Of a stretch of 64,000 nucleotides of DNA, positions 43,971-53,420 are shown piece by piece (the stretch's first letter is position 1; the number at the start of each line of letters is the position of its first letter). Location of the stretch: assembly GCA_026645575.1 (NCBI GenBank), contig JAPKMW010000003.1:205690-269689 (forward strand), written 5' to 3'. The DNA comes from Caldilineaceae bacterium (GTDB lineage Bacteria; Chloroflexota; Anaerolineae; Caldilineales; Caldilineaceae). The position numbers were made by a program, and so were the translations under genes. Below the pieces are notes generated by a model, which was given only the letters and a program-made list of their open reading frames with translations, had not been told where the DNA came from and searched no databases.

Positions 43971-46100
43971 ATGAGCGGGCCAATGCGTCTACCATCGCCA
44001 CCCCAGTTTGCCAGACTTAGCCTGATCTGTCTTTGGGTGCTGAGTCTAGTATTGCTCGATCTGACGACGACAGCGCCGGTTGTTACCGCGCAGTCCCCAG
44101 TACCGGCCATTCGTTATGCCTCTTCCTCTAGAACGGTTTATATTGGCAGCCCCTACAGCGCCAGCAACCCGGCAGAGGCGCCCTATGTCACCTACCCGTC
44201 GCACCCCAATGCGCCAAAATTGACGATCACGCTGCCCGAACTGGCCATATGGTTGAATAAACCAATGTTGATCACCGATCTGGGCAATGGAGTCTGGTTG
44301 GTCAAGTTGAATCTGGTGATTTATCAAAATACCCAGCTTCGGCTAACCAATGAGACGATCACAGAATTGCGCCTGGAAAGCATTGCCGTTGGCGATACCA
44401 AACAGTATGTCCGCGTGGTGGGCGACGGCGGCCATATTTTCATTCAGGGCATCAAAGTTCATTCGTGGAATACGCCGGCTAACAGCGTGGACACCGGTGT
44501 TGAGAAGGGGCGCAGCTATTTGACGGCGCTCCGCGGCGCGCGGATGGACATTCTGAATTCGGAAGTCTCCTATCTGGGTTGGAAGGAGCCAAACCCCAAC
44601 TTTCCCGACAGCGCGATTGGCAAAGGCGAACCCAGTGGCATCTCTTGGAAGGGGCGGGCTGATCCTGCCCGCCCGGAAACGGGCGCCCGCGGCTCGATTA
44701 TCGACAGCCTGATCCATCACAACTATTATGGCAACTACACCTATGAAGCGATGGATATGGTTCTGCGCGGCAACAAGGTCTACGCAAATAGCTACTATGG
44801 CTTTGACCCGCACGACTATTCCAACAACTTTATCATCACTAACAACGAGTTCTATAACAACCCGGCGCATGGGTTGATTTTGTCGCGTGGCTGTGTCAAT
44901 GCCGTGATCAGCAACAACAAATTTTACAACAACGGCAAGCATGGGCTGATGTTGGATCGCGGCACGGACAATAATCATGTCTTTGACAATGAAGCGTATG
45001 GCAATGGCGAAGATGGCATTGTGCTGGCCCAATCTTCCGGCAACATTGTGCGCAACAATTTGGTCTACAACAACCGTCGCGACGGCATCCGCATTCATGC
45101 CGAATTTGACGCCGGCGACCGTTATGATGGGTTGGCGATTGACAATCAGGTGCTAAACAACACCGTGCGCGCCAATACCCGCTATGGCCTCACCCTCTAC
45201 GAGCGAGGCGACCGCAATTTGATTCAAGGTAATCTGATTGAAAACAACGGCAGCTATGGCATTTATCTACGCACCGGCAGCAATCAACTGCTGAATAACA
45301 CCCTTCACAACAATGTGCGCGAAGGGGTTTATATTGCTGGCGTTTCGTCGTATATCGTCGGCACTGTCCCAGCGGTCGGCGCGTCCGGCAAAGCCAATCG
45401 CTTGGAAGGCAATCAAGTGACCAGCAACCAGCGCAACGGGGTTACACTTAAAGATTACACCGCCGATTCGGTGCTGACCGGTAATATTCTCTTGCGTAAC
45501 CTGTACAATGGCGTCTACGTTTATGGCGCTAATGCCCTCCGCAATCGCGTCAGCGTCAATCAGATTTCGGCGAATAGTCGCCTGGGTATTGATCTTTCCA
45601 CTGGCGGCAATGGGAACATGCCCCGTCCAGTCATCAAAGGGTTGACGTCCGGTGTTCTCAACGGCACGGGTCAAGCCAACGCCCGCATTGAAATTTACCG
45701 CGATCCCGGTGGCGAAGGCAATGTCTATCTGGGACAGACCACCGTCGGCTCGAACGGTCGCTGGACCTTTACCCTACCTACCGGTGATAACCCGGCCCAG
45801 GGGGCGCTGACCGCCATTGCAATCGCGGCCAATAACAATACGTCGGAATTTTCAACAGCCTTTAGTGGAGTGGTTGCTGCGGGGATCGATGAAACCGAGG
45901 CCGAAGATGCGGCAGAAGCAGCAGAACAAGCCGCCCTCACGGCTGCCGAACTCGCAGCAGATCGCGCCGCCAGCGCCGCCGATCGCGAGACAGTTATCGA
46001 GTCACCGCTGCCGGAGACGCTTTTGTATTTGGAGCAACTGGAACAACAGGGTGAACAACAGCTTCAACACAGGGCATTCCTGCCGTTGACGGTGCGGTAA
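43971..46100 (+). CDS. Secreted right-handed beta-helix (NosD-like) protein
   Basis: 709 residues; AAAGGAG before the ATG. Signal peptide ends near residue 42 (VVTAQS). Residues ~130-560 contain many ~22-residue coils with N..N.G and NN..Y..G motifs (NNEFYNNPAHGLILSRGCVN, NNTVRANTRYGLTLYERGDR), a parallel beta-helix. A ~95-residue beta-rich domain (GTGQANARIEIYRDPGGEG), an Ala/Glu-rich stretch and the tail HRAFLPLTVR follow. Probably a cell-surface carbohydrate-binding or lyase protein. Confidence 0.9.
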   Translation: MSGPMRLPSPPQFARLSLICLWVLSLVLLDLTTTAPVVTAQSPVPAIRYASSSRTVYIGSPYSASNPAEAPYVTYPSHPNAPKLTITLPELAIWLNKPMLITDLGNGVWLVKLNLVIYQNTQLRLTNETITELRLESIAVGDTKQYVRVVGDGGHIFIQGIKVHSWNTPANSVDTGVEKGRSYLTALRGARMDILNSEVSYLGWKEPNPNFPDSAIGKGEPSGISWKGRADPARPETGARGSIIDSLIHHNYYGNYTYEAMDMVLRGNKVYANSYYGFDPHDYSNNFIITNNEFYNNPAHGLILSRGCVNAVISNNKFYNNGKHGLMLDRGTDNNHVFDNEAYGNGEDGIVLAQSSGNIVRNNLVYNNRRDGIRIHAEFDAGDRYDGLAIDNQVLNNTVRANTRYGLTLYERGDRNLIQGNLIENNGSYGIYLRTGSNQLLNNTLHNNVREGVYIAGVSSYIVGTVPAVGASGKANRLEGNQVTSNQRNGVTLKDYTADSVLTGNILLRNLYNGVYVYGANALRNRVSVNQISANSRLGIDLSTGGNGNMPRPVIKGLTSGVLNGTGQANARIEIYRDPGGEGNVYLGQTTVGSNGRWTFTLPTGDNPAQGALTAIAIAANNNTSEFSTAFSGVVAAGIDETEAEDAAEAAEQAALTAAELAADRAASAADRETVIESPLPETLLYLEQLEQQGEQQLQHRAFLPLTVR

Positions 46101-46119
46101 TTGTGGGTTTGTCAATATT

Positions 46120-46195
46120 CCTTGAGGAGTAGGCACACCTCGTGCCGGGTCGTTTTCCTTGTTGGCCCGGCACGAAGCGTACCTACTCCTCAAGG
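46120..46195. terminator. 30-bp hairpin between convergent genes
   Basis: Arms 46120-46149 and 46166-46195, 27 of 30 paired. Lies 19 nt after the beta-helix stop and 4 nt from the Uma2 stop on the other strand. Serves both ends. Confidence 0.75.
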
Positions 46196-46199
46196 GTAA

Positions 46200-46712
46200 T
46201 TAGTCAAAGACCTCGGTAAGCGGTAGCCGGATGCCCACTTGCTCATCCACGACTTCATTGCTGCCAAAGGTTTCCCAATCGCTATTAGAGGCATAAACCG
46301 TGACGGTGCGTAGCGCTGGGTCAACCAACCAGCAGGAGGATACACCAAGTTCAAAGTAAAGTTTGAATTTCTCAAGAATGTCGTAAGTGCCTTGTTTGGG
46401 TGAAAGAATTTCAATTGCCACCAGCGGCATCTCTTTCATCCGCAAAATGTCACGCGGCTGGCTACGTCCCCGTTTCGGGTATAGGGCAATATCGGGTTTG
46501 ATCTCCTCTTTGGTGCGCAAGTCAAACCGACTGAGATCAACACCTTTAACATCCAAGCTCAGTTCCGGTGCTGGTGTATAACTGCCGAGTTTATCGAACA
46601 AGACAATCAGACGCGCCTGCGTATAGCTATGATTGAATGAACTCATCTCAGCAAATTCCTTCGCTTCGTCTTCTTCTGTTGCCAGCACAAGCGTGTCATC
46701 AAAGAAACTCAC
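46200..46712 (-). CDS. Uma2-family (DUF820) PD-(D/E)xK nuclease-like protein
   Basis: 170 residues. EIKPDIALYP (Asp), MPLVAIEILSP (Glu) and TYDILEKFKLYFELG (Lys and Tyr) mark the Uma2 fold, and CWLVDPALRTVTVYA is the final strand pair. Common in Chloroflexota and cyanobacteria, often in many copies; function unknown. Predicted metal-binding residues present. Confidence 0.9.
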   Translation of the reverse strand: MSFFDDTLVLATEEDEAKEFAEMSSFNHSYTQARLIVLFDKLGSYTPAPELSLDVKGVDLSRFDLRTKEEIKPDIALYPKRGRSQPRDILRMKEMPLVAIEILSPKQGTYDILEKFKLYFELGVSSCWLVDPALRTVTVYASNSDWETFGSNEVVDEQVGIRLPLTEVFD

Positions 46713-46736
46713 GTTGTACCTCCTTTATTTCCTGGA

Positions 46737-47852
46737 TTACTCCGTATCACTCGTCATCCGTTCGCCGCGCAGCAGGAACGCCCGAATATCATACCGCCCT
46801 GGTCGTTCCGGCGTCAAATGGCCGGACTCGACCATGAGATCCAGCGGGTTGACCCGTGTGCGCACTGGCATGACCACCTTTTCGTGCATCCGCGCCGATT
46901 CGTAGACGGCGTGGATCATCTGGAGCGCTTTGTAGCCATTCTGCGCATTCCCCCGGTGAACCACCTTGTCCTCGATCCAGTCGGCCAGTTCATCGGCTTG
47001 GCCGGCGCCGCCTTCGTCCCACTCAAAGCGTTTGCCCAGTTCCTTCATCTTGAAGAACTTGCCATCCGGCTCGTGCAATTCCCACTTACCGCCGGTGTCT
47101 TTGTTCAATAGCATAACCTGTTCGGTGGTAATGTCAAGCATCCCATCGCTGCCGAAAATCTTGGCGCCCTGATAATGATTCGGCACCAGGTCACTCAGCA
47201 AGAGGGCGCGGGCGCCGCCCTTAAATTGGAAGACACCCAACGCACAATCTTCAATGCGGGTGCTGCGCTCATATTGATCGGTCTTGCGCTCAATGTTGCC
47301 CATCACCCACTCGCATTCATCGTCACTGAGCAAGTAGCGGTACATGTCGGTCTGGTGCGAGCTATAGTTGGGCAGACCGTCGCCGCCAAAGCTCTGTATC
47401 AACTGCACTTGACCAATGGCGCCCTGGCTGATCAAATCCTTAGCCAGCGTATAGGCCGGCAAGAAGCGGCGTTGGTGGGCAATCGCCAGTTTGACCCCGT
47501 TGCGCCGACAGGCGACCAACATCTGTTCGGCATTGCCCAAGGTATCGGCCATCGGCTTTTCACAGAGGATCGCTTTGGGTTTGTAAGCCGCCGCGGCAAT
47601 GGTCCACGGCGCATGGCCGCCATGCCAGGTGCAAACCGAGACCACATCCAGATTTTCTTTCGCCAACATCTCACGGGCATCGGTGTAATGCTTGGTGGTA
47701 AGCTTGAAGCGGCTGTCCATATCGGTCATGGCGCTTTCGTTGAGATCGGCCAGGGCAGCAATTTCATAGCGACCGCAATTCAAGTAACCATTGACATGGT
47801 TGCGGCTCATGCCGCCGCAGCCGATGATACCAACACGATATTTTCCACTCAT
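46737..47852 (-). CDS. Gfo/Idh/MocA family oxidoreductase
   Basis: 371 residues. The ATG at 47852 has AGGAG 6 nt upstream; an extended N terminus is not supported. GIIGCGGMSRNHVNGYLNCG (Rossmann), EKPMADTLGNAEQML (EKP motif), KLAIAHQRRFLPAYTLAKDL. Fourth paralogue in the window. Isolated, between Uma2 and a hairpin. Confidence 0.9.
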   Translation of the reverse strand: MSGKYRVGIIGCGGMSRNHVNGYLNCGRYEIAALADLNESAMTDMDSRFKLTTKHYTDAREMLAKENLDVVSVCTWHGGHAPWTIAAAAYKPKAILCEKPMADTLGNAEQMLVACRRNGVKLAIAHQRRFLPAYTLAKDLISQGAIGQVQLIQSFGGDGLPNYSSHQTDMYRYLLSDDECEWVMGNIERKTDQYERSTRIEDCALGVFQFKGGARALLLSDLVPNHYQGAKIFGSDGMLDITTEQVMLLNKDTGGKWELHEPDGKFFKMKELGKRFEWDEGGAGQADELADWIEDKVVHRGNAQNGYKALQMIHAVYESARMHEKVVMPVRTRVNPLDLMVESGHLTPERPGRYDIRAFLLRGERMTSDTE

Positions 47853-48035
47853 CATGAACTCCTGTTTCCTTTGGTTTACGCGATCCTGCGCGCTTTCAAG
47901 AGATAAAGACTGCATTTCCGATTTAAATTGAAGAAGGGACAGGTATAGTATACTATGGGTGGATGTGCTGAACAACGTCGATTTTCGTGAGGAACAACGC
48001 ATGTCGTCTCGTAGGGACACAGGAATTTAAAAGAC

Positions 48036-48090
48036 AAAAGCAACCACGAAGTCACGAAGAAAAACCTTCGTGAACTTCGTGGTTGCTTTT
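48036..48090. repeat. 24-bp hairpin in the oxidoreductase-ICMT gap
   Basis: Arms 48036-48059 and 48066-48090 with one bulged base; contains CAACCACGAAGTCACGAAG and its complement. Lies between two minus-strand genes, after the methyltransferase gene (48123-48713). Confidence 0.7.
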
Positions 48091-48122
48091 GAGGGCAGGA
48101 TCTGCCCAGGCTGCCAGCCTAC

Positions 48123-48713
48123 TTACCGCAACTTCGGCAAAAAGCGCCCGGTCCGTTGCATGTAAGCGCGGTACTCATCGCCAAAGCGGGCGATCAAGTT
48201 GGCCTCTTCAAAGCGCGCCCGCCAGATCAGCGCCAGCAGCCCTGGCAACAAAAAGAGGGCAGGCCACCACAAGGTTGTCACTACACTCAACGCCAAAAAG
48301 AAAAGGGCGCCAAAGGTGTACAATGGGTGGCGAATCCAGCGGTCCTTACCGCTGGTGATCAATTGATGACCGGTGCGCGTAGCTTCGGTTGGCGAGATAT
48401 TGTTGCCAATCGTGGCGAAGACAGCATAGATGGCTGGGATTGTCCCAAGGGCGACCAGCGCCGCAACCCAGCGCATCCATACAGGGAGATCAAAACGCGC
48501 CCAGCTTACCCAGTCCGGATTCACCATATAGCCGATGAGGGGGAGTAGTCCCGCCAACCCCAGCAGCCGTAGGGGGATCAACAGCCGTTGCCCTTCGCGT
48601 TTATTCAGTTGACCACCCTGCTGTTCGGCGCGATGGCGAAAGTAGATACTGATGGAAAGGACGGTCACAAATAGGGCGATGGTAAGTAGGCGGAAAATCA
48701 TCTCGCTTGTCAT
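48123..48713 (-). CDS. Isoprenylcysteine/phospholipid methyltransferase-family membrane protein
   Basis: 196 residues, about five membrane helices. The C-terminal SAM-binding region has DRWIRHPLYTFGALFFLALS, then EEANLIARFGDEYRAYMQRT and GRFLP, as in ICMT/PEMT-fold methyltransferases. Substrate unknown in bacteria (lipid or small thiol). Its upstream region holds a perfect palindrome at 48728-48773. Confidence 0.9.
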   Translation of the reverse strand: MTSEMIFRLLTIALFVTVLSISIYFRHRAEQQGGQLNKREGQRLLIPLRLLGLAGLLPLIGYMVNPDWVSWARFDLPVWMRWVAALVALGTIPAIYAVFATIGNNISPTEATRTGHQLITSGKDRWIRHPLYTFGALFFLALSVVTTLWWPALFLLPGLLALIWRARFEEANLIARFGDEYRAYMQRTGRFLPKLR

Positions 48714-48727
48714 AGGTATCTCTCTTT

Positions 48728-48773
48728 CTGTGATAAAATAAATTTAGCTATAGCTAAATTTATTTTATCACAG
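48728..48773. promoter_or_regulatory. Perfect 46-bp AT-rich palindrome (operator candidate)
   Basis: Two 23-nt arms with no loop, centred on TAGCTA/TAGCTA between 48750 and 48751. It lies 14 nt upstream of the methyltransferase start on one side and 80 nt from the plus-strand gene on the other. Zero loop and AT-rich core fit a dimeric-repressor operator better than a terminator. The regulator is not in the window. Confidence 0.55.
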
Positions 48774-48852
48774 AAATAAATTTTGTCGAGCCTAAATTTT
48801 ATGGAGAACGATCGGCAGATCTGTGTAGGGGATTGGGGCAACCGGTAGATCC

Positions 48853-49938
48853 ATGCTATACTCAACCGCACCCTCTTCTGTTGCTCTATCTTACGGAGAG
48901 CATTACCTGTGCAGCCATTTCATCATGGACTTAACCCTTCACCCTGAATATAGCACTGTTTATCGCTACCAACAGCGGCTGGCCCAAGGTTGTCAGGCCG
49001 CGGTGGCAGCCTGGCAGGCGAGCAATGAACAACTGGCGACGGCTGAACCGGCGCTCCAGTGGACGCCGACGACAGCACACACCTTTGTCAACGCGATCAG
49101 CCAACTCTTTCAGGCTTATAATGGGGTGCTGTGGCAGGAGTTTCACTATTGCCGGCAATGTGGCGGCCAATGTTGTGTGGTGGATGCCTCGGATGTACGG
49201 CCGTTTGACTTGATTGCCATCGCCCTGCTCGACCTCACGCCGCCCGTTTTACCGTCACGTCTGGCCGCCAGACCGACTGACTGTGTCTACCTGGCGGGCG
49301 CACAATGTACCTGGCCGGCTGAATGGCGCACAATCAAATGTTGGTCTTTTTACTGCTTGGGGAGTGGGCCGTGGCCGGCAACGGTGGTGCTGGGTACGCT
49401 TCACCAAGCAGTGATGACCCGTTTGCAGGCAGTGGTCAATCAGCATTTGCCGTCACCATTGCGGCACTATGAAATCAGCCAACAGATACACTTTGCCGAT
49501 AACCTGGCTGACCCGGTACTCTTTGCCCATACGCTCCACACCGCCTGTCATGACCTACTGGTGGCGCCGCTCCATGCCCGCTTTCCGCTGTTTGCGTTGG
49601 CAACGCCGACCCATTCCTCCGCAACCGGCAGCAGAACGCCAATTTTTCTGATGGCGGAGCGCGATCTCTACGAATTCATCACCACGGCGACGGAAACTTT
49701 GTACGAAGCGCCCCCTGCCGCGCCCCCTGGCACAGCCACATCCGTCGATCAATTCCTCAGCGATTTGGAGACCCTCACCTGGATCGTGGAAAATGAACCG
49801 GCCCAACACCAGCAACAGGTACAGGAACTTTATCAGCGCTATGCTGACACGCCAGTGCCGGCCAAAGGGGAAGAACTAACGCTCTGGTATCAGATGCGCA
49901 ACCAATTGCTACAGTTATTGCATGACAAGAAATTTTAG
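48853..49938 (+). CDS. YkgJ-like cysteine-cluster protein (possible Zn/Fe-binding)
   Basis: 361 residues (an ATG at 48925 is an alternative start). CRQCGGQCC at about 95-103, then CVYLAGAQCTW and KCWSFYCLG provide the CxxC..CC..C set of the YkgJ/FliB-like metal-binding family. The C-terminal half is helical and unannotated. Possibly binds an iron-sulphur cluster or zinc; family function is not settled. A hairpin begins at its stop codon. Confidence 0.75.
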   Translation: MLYSTAPSSVALSYGEHYLCSHFIMDLTLHPEYSTVYRYQQRLAQGCQAAVAAWQASNEQLATAEPALQWTPTTAHTFVNAISQLFQAYNGVLWQEFHYCRQCGGQCCVVDASDVRPFDLIAIALLDLTPPVLPSRLAARPTDCVYLAGAQCTWPAEWRTIKCWSFYCLGSGPWPATVVLGTLHQAVMTRLQAVVNQHLPSPLRHYEISQQIHFADNLADPVLFAHTLHTACHDLLVAPLHARFPLFALATPTHSSATGSRTPIFLMAERDLYEFITTATETLYEAPPAAPPGTATSVDQFLSDLETLTWIVENEPAQHQQQVQELYQRYADTPVPAKGEELTLWYQMRNQLLQLLHDKKF

Positions 49939-49981
49939 TTAGGTGGTTGGTTGGTTCACCGTAACCAACCAACCACCTAAC
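49938..49981 (+). terminator. 19-bp perfect hairpin at the stop of the YkgJ-like gene
   Basis: Arms 49938-49956 and 49963-49981, 6-nt loop; made of GGTTGGTT repeats. The left arm starts at the last base of the TAG stop codon. The next gene starts 21 nt later. Confidence 0.7.
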
Positions 49982-50001
49982 CAACCAACAAGGTACGCCC
50001 C

Positions 50002-51312
50002 ATGAACAAACAAGAAATTCTCGAAAAACAGCGCAACTATCTCTGGCCCAACCATATTCTCTATTACACCGAACCCATGCCGCTCGATCATGGCGAGGGG
50101 TTGTATGTTTGGGATGTGGAAGGCAACCGTTATCTCGATTTTTTTGGCGGCATTCTCACGACCAGTGTAGGCCACAATCACCCTAAAGTGGTGGAACGGA
50201 TTCGCGAACAGGCGGGCAAATTGCTCCACTCCTCAACGCTCTATCCCAACGCCAACCATGTCAACCTGGCCGAAAAGCTGGCGCAGATCACGCCCGGTGA
50301 TCTGCAAACTTCCTTCTTCACCAACTCCGGCAGCGAGGCCAACGAGAAGGCGATCATGCTGGCGCAGAGCTACACCGACAACCGCGAAGTGATCGCCCTG
50401 CGCCATGCCTACAGCGGCGGCACGGCGTTGACCATGAGCGTCACCGGCCAATCGACCTGGCGGCTGGGCAAAAGTTTCAGCCCGGATATTAAACATGCCA
50501 TCAACCCCTATTGCTACCGCTGCCCGCTCAAGTTGAGCTATCCCTCCTGTGGCGTGGCCTGTGCGCAGGATGTCGAAGAGGTGATCCGCACAACCACCAC
50601 CGGTCGCATTGCCGCCTTTATGGCCGAACCAATCCAGGGCGTGGGTGGCTTTATTACGCCGCCGCCTGAATACTTTAAAATTGTAACGGAGATTGCGCGC
50701 CACTATGGCGGCGTCTTTATCTGTGACGAAGTGCAAACCGGCTTTGGCCGCACCGGCAGTCATTGGTTCGGCATTTCGCACTGGGACGTGGAGCCGGAGA
50801 TTATGACCATGGCGAAGGGCATTGCCAACGGGATGCCGATGGGCAACACCATCACCACCGCGGCGATCGCGCAGACGATGGCCGGCAAGGGTCTCTCATT
50901 AAGCACCTTTGGTGGCAACCCGGTTTCGACAGCGGCGTCGCTGGCAACGATTGAAACCATCGAAGAAGAAGCCAACCCGCAACACTCCCAGGTGATGGGC
51001 GACTATCTGCGGGCTGGCCTGGACAAACTCTGGGAAAAATATCCGCTGATCGGCGAGGTGCGCGGCAAGGGGTTGATGCAGGGCGTCGAAGTGGTGCTGG
51101 ATCGCCAGACCAAAGAGCCGGCGCCCAAAGCGGTCAACCAGATCTTTGAAGCGACGCGGGAACGAGGGCTGCTCATCGGCAAGGGTGGTCTCTACAGCAA
51201 CGTCATCCGGATCGCCCCGCCGCTGACAGCCACCAAGGAACACATTGACGAAGCGCTGCTCATTCTGGATCATGCCCTAGCCGCCGTGCATGAGACGCTG
51301 GGGGTCAGTTAG
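50002..51312 (+). CDS. Class III aminotransferase (AGXT2-like)
   Basis: 436 residues, PLP-dependent fold type I. FFTNSGSEANEKAIML, the catalytic Lys in MTMAKGIANGMP, and the aspartate clasp in FICDEVQTGFGRTG. Related to alanine-glyoxylate and beta-amino acid-pyruvate aminotransferases. Transfers the amino group to pyruvate or glyoxylate. Coupled to the next gene with no gap (stop 51312, start 51313). Confidence 0.93.
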   Translation: MNKQEILEKQRNYLWPNHILYYTEPMPLDHGEGLYVWDVEGNRYLDFFGGILTTSVGHNHPKVVERIREQAGKLLHSSTLYPNANHVNLAEKLAQITPGDLQTSFFTNSGSEANEKAIMLAQSYTDNREVIALRHAYSGGTALTMSVTGQSTWRLGKSFSPDIKHAINPYCYRCPLKLSYPSCGVACAQDVEEVIRTTTTGRIAAFMAEPIQGVGGFITPPPEYFKIVTEIARHYGGVFICDEVQTGFGRTGSHWFGISHWDVEPEIMTMAKGIANGMPMGNTITTAAIAQTMAGKGLSLSTFGGNPVSTAASLATIETIEEEANPQHSQVMGDYLRAGLDKLWEKYPLIGEVRGKGLMQGVEVVLDRQTKEPAPKAVNQIFEATRERGLLIGKGGLYSNVIRIAPPLTATKEHIDEALLILDHALAAVHETLGVS

Positions 51313-52284
51313 ATGACCGCCACTACGCTGTTGAAACCCAAACGGTTAGCGCCCGGCCAGACCATCGGCTTGATTGCGCCCGCTAGTCCCGCCAGTGAGG
51401 ATGACCAGATTCACGCCGCCCTGGAACTGCTCGAATCGCTCGGTTTTCGGGTCAAAACCGGCGCGCATCTCTACCGCCGCTATGGCTATCTAGCCGGCAA
51501 CGACGCCGAACGGGCCGCCGATCTCAATGACATGTTTGCCGACCCCAACGTGGATGCCATTGTCGCCTTTCGGGGCGGCTATGGGGCCTCGCGGCTGCTG
51601 CCCTATCTCGACTACGAGATGATTCGGCGTAACCCCAAACCCCTGATGGGTTACAGTGACATTACCGCCCTCCTCAACGGCATTCATGCCAAAACGGGGC
51701 TTGTCACCTTTCACGGCCCCATCGCCGACGGCAATTTTACGCCCTACACGCTGGCGGAATTCAAGAAGGTGTTACTGAACCCGAACCCGCCGGTAGTCAT
51801 CGGCGCGCCACCGGCAAGCGAAACCGGGGAAGGTGTGGTGGAGCGCAAAAATCGGTTGGTGCGCATTGCGCCCGGCACGGCCCGTGGGCAACTCATCGGC
51901 GGCAACCTCACCCTCATGGCCCACCTGACCGGCACGCCCTACCAACCCGACTTTCAGGGTAAAATCCTCTTTCTGGAAGATGTCCACGAGGCGATCTACG
52001 CCCTGGATCGCTACCTGACGCAACTTTGGTTGGCTGGCCTGTTACAACAGGTGGCCGGGATTGTCCTGGGTAAATTTACCGATTGCAAACCCACCTATGG
52101 TGGCGGCTGGAGCCTCACCCTGGAACAAGCCCTGGCCGACCGCTGTCTGCCGCTGGGCATCCCCGTCCTACGCGGGTTGATGATCGGTCATATTGATGAG
52201 CAGACGATTGTGCCGGTCGGCTGTGAGGCGGAGCTGGATGTCGAAGCCGGGACGTTGACGCTGCTCGAAATGCCCTTTACGTAG
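51313..52284 (+). CDS. LD-carboxypeptidase (S66 family)
   Basis: 323 residues. Nucleophile Ser115 in MGYSDITALL; the Glu and His of the S66 triad are in LFLEDVHEAIY and IGHIDEQ. GQTIGLIAPASPA is the family start. Removes the D-Ala from L,D-linked muropeptides (cell-wall recycling) or acts on a related amide. Adjacent, without gap, to the aminotransferase, suggesting a joint pathway rather than wall recycling. Confidence 0.92.
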   Translation: MTATTLLKPKRLAPGQTIGLIAPASPASEDDQIHAALELLESLGFRVKTGAHLYRRYGYLAGNDAERAADLNDMFADPNVDAIVAFRGGYGASRLLPYLDYEMIRRNPKPLMGYSDITALLNGIHAKTGLVTFHGPIADGNFTPYTLAEFKKVLLNPNPPVVIGAPPASETGEGVVERKNRLVRIAPGTARGQLIGGNLTLMAHLTGTPYQPDFQGKILFLEDVHEAIYALDRYLTQLWLAGLLQQVAGIVLGKFTDCKPTYGGGWSLTLEQALADRCLPLGIPVLRGLMIGHIDEQTIVPVGCEAELDVEAGTLTLLEMPFT

Positions 52285-52308
52285 GCGCTTGCAACTAATA
52301 AAATTCTT

Positions 52309-52369
52309 CGTAGGGGCGTACCCTTGCGGTCGCCCCGGATTAGGGCGACCGCAAGGGTACGCCCCTACG
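52309..52369. terminator. Perfect 27-bp hairpin after the LD-carboxypeptidase gene
   Basis: Arms 52309-52335 and 52343-52369, 7-nt loop, GC-rich. 25 nt after the stop codon. No T-run. Confidence 0.75.
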
Positions 52370-52528
52370 TGGATTTCATTTCTTTGGAATAGCCTTAGAA
52401 CAGGTCGAAAATCCGGCCTTGAGTAATTGCCGCAATGCTTTTATAATGATACCCATCGCTATCGGATAGTGGGTGCCTATCTACTATCCACCTTCCACCG
52501 TCTACACCAAAACAGCCAGGAGCAGACC

Positions 52529-53281
52529 ATGCGCGGAAACCGAGTGAAACAGAAATTACAGGCTGGCGAGATCGCTACCGTCCTCAGCGGCCACAGCATC
52601 TCCAGCCATACCATCGACTTTTGTGGACAATTAGGCTTTGACGGCTTTTGGATCGAGGGCGAACATGGCCCGGTCACTTGGGAGCAGATCGGCGACCTGT
52701 CGCGCGCCTGTGACCTGTGGAACATGGCCTCGGTCATGCGCATTCATACCCACGAACCGGGGACGATCACCCGTACGTTGGATCTGGGGGTCAACGGGTT
52801 GGTCATCCCCCATGTCAACAGCAAGGCTGAGGCGGAACAGATTGCGCGCGCTGCCCGCTTTGGCCCGATTGGACAGCGGGGGATGTTTGCCGGGCGCCGT
52901 TCTTATGGGGACGCCAACTTTTTCGCCCAGGCCAACGACGAACTTCTGCTCGTCGTCTTGATCGAAGAGATCCAGGCCGTGGAGCAACTGGCCGAGATTC
53001 TAACGGTCGATGCCATTGATGTCTTCTTTGTCGCGCCCAGTGACCTGGCACAGACGATGGGCTATGTGGGTCAACCCTATCATCCCGCCGTGCAACAGGT
53101 GGTGGAAGGGGCTTTGCGCCAGATCGTCGCCGCCGGTCACACGGCGGGTTCGCTCAGCGCCGATGCCACCCTGGCCCGCGACATCGCCCTCGGCGCCCGC
53201 TTCTTCCTGACCAGTTACGACCCCTGGATCAAGGCCGGGGCGCAGGCGTATCAGGAGAAATTGGACGCGCTGAAGGTGTAA
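52529..53281 (+). CDS. HpcH/HpaI-family aldolase
   Basis: 250 residues; AGGAG 7 nt before the ATG at 52529. TIM barrel of the class II HpcH/HpaI type: GFDGFWIEGEHGPV (Glu metal ligand area), GVNGLVIPHVNSKAEAEQIA, ARFGPIGQRGMF, IDVFFVAPSDLAQTMG. Cleaves 4-hydroxy-2-oxo acids into pyruvate and an aldehyde, suitable for sugar-acid catabolism. Confidence 0.92.
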   Translation: MRGNRVKQKLQAGEIATVLSGHSISSHTIDFCGQLGFDGFWIEGEHGPVTWEQIGDLSRACDLWNMASVMRIHTHEPGTITRTLDLGVNGLVIPHVNSKAEAEQIARAARFGPIGQRGMFAGRRSYGDANFFAQANDELLLVVLIEEIQAVEQLAEILTVDAIDVFFVAPSDLAQTMGYVGQPYHPAVQQVVEGALRQIVAAGHTAGSLSADATLARDIALGARFFLTSYDPWIKAGAQAYQEKLDALKV

Positions 53282-53294
53282 GGCGCTTGCCCAA

Positions 53295-53365
53295 TATCAC
53301 CGCGAATCATGGGATTTGCGAATCGTTGCAGGGAAAATTCGCTAACCCCATGATTCGCGGTGATA
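53295..53365. terminator. 19-bp hairpin after the aldolase gene
   Basis: Arms 53295-53313 and 53347-53365 with a 33-nt loop that itself contains a partial inverted repeat. Located 13 nt after the stop codon. Confidence 0.65.
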
Positions 53366-53420
53366 GGAGTGTGGGCAACCACTCCCCATCAGAATTTGTT
53401 TTACAGGACACAAACCTGCC

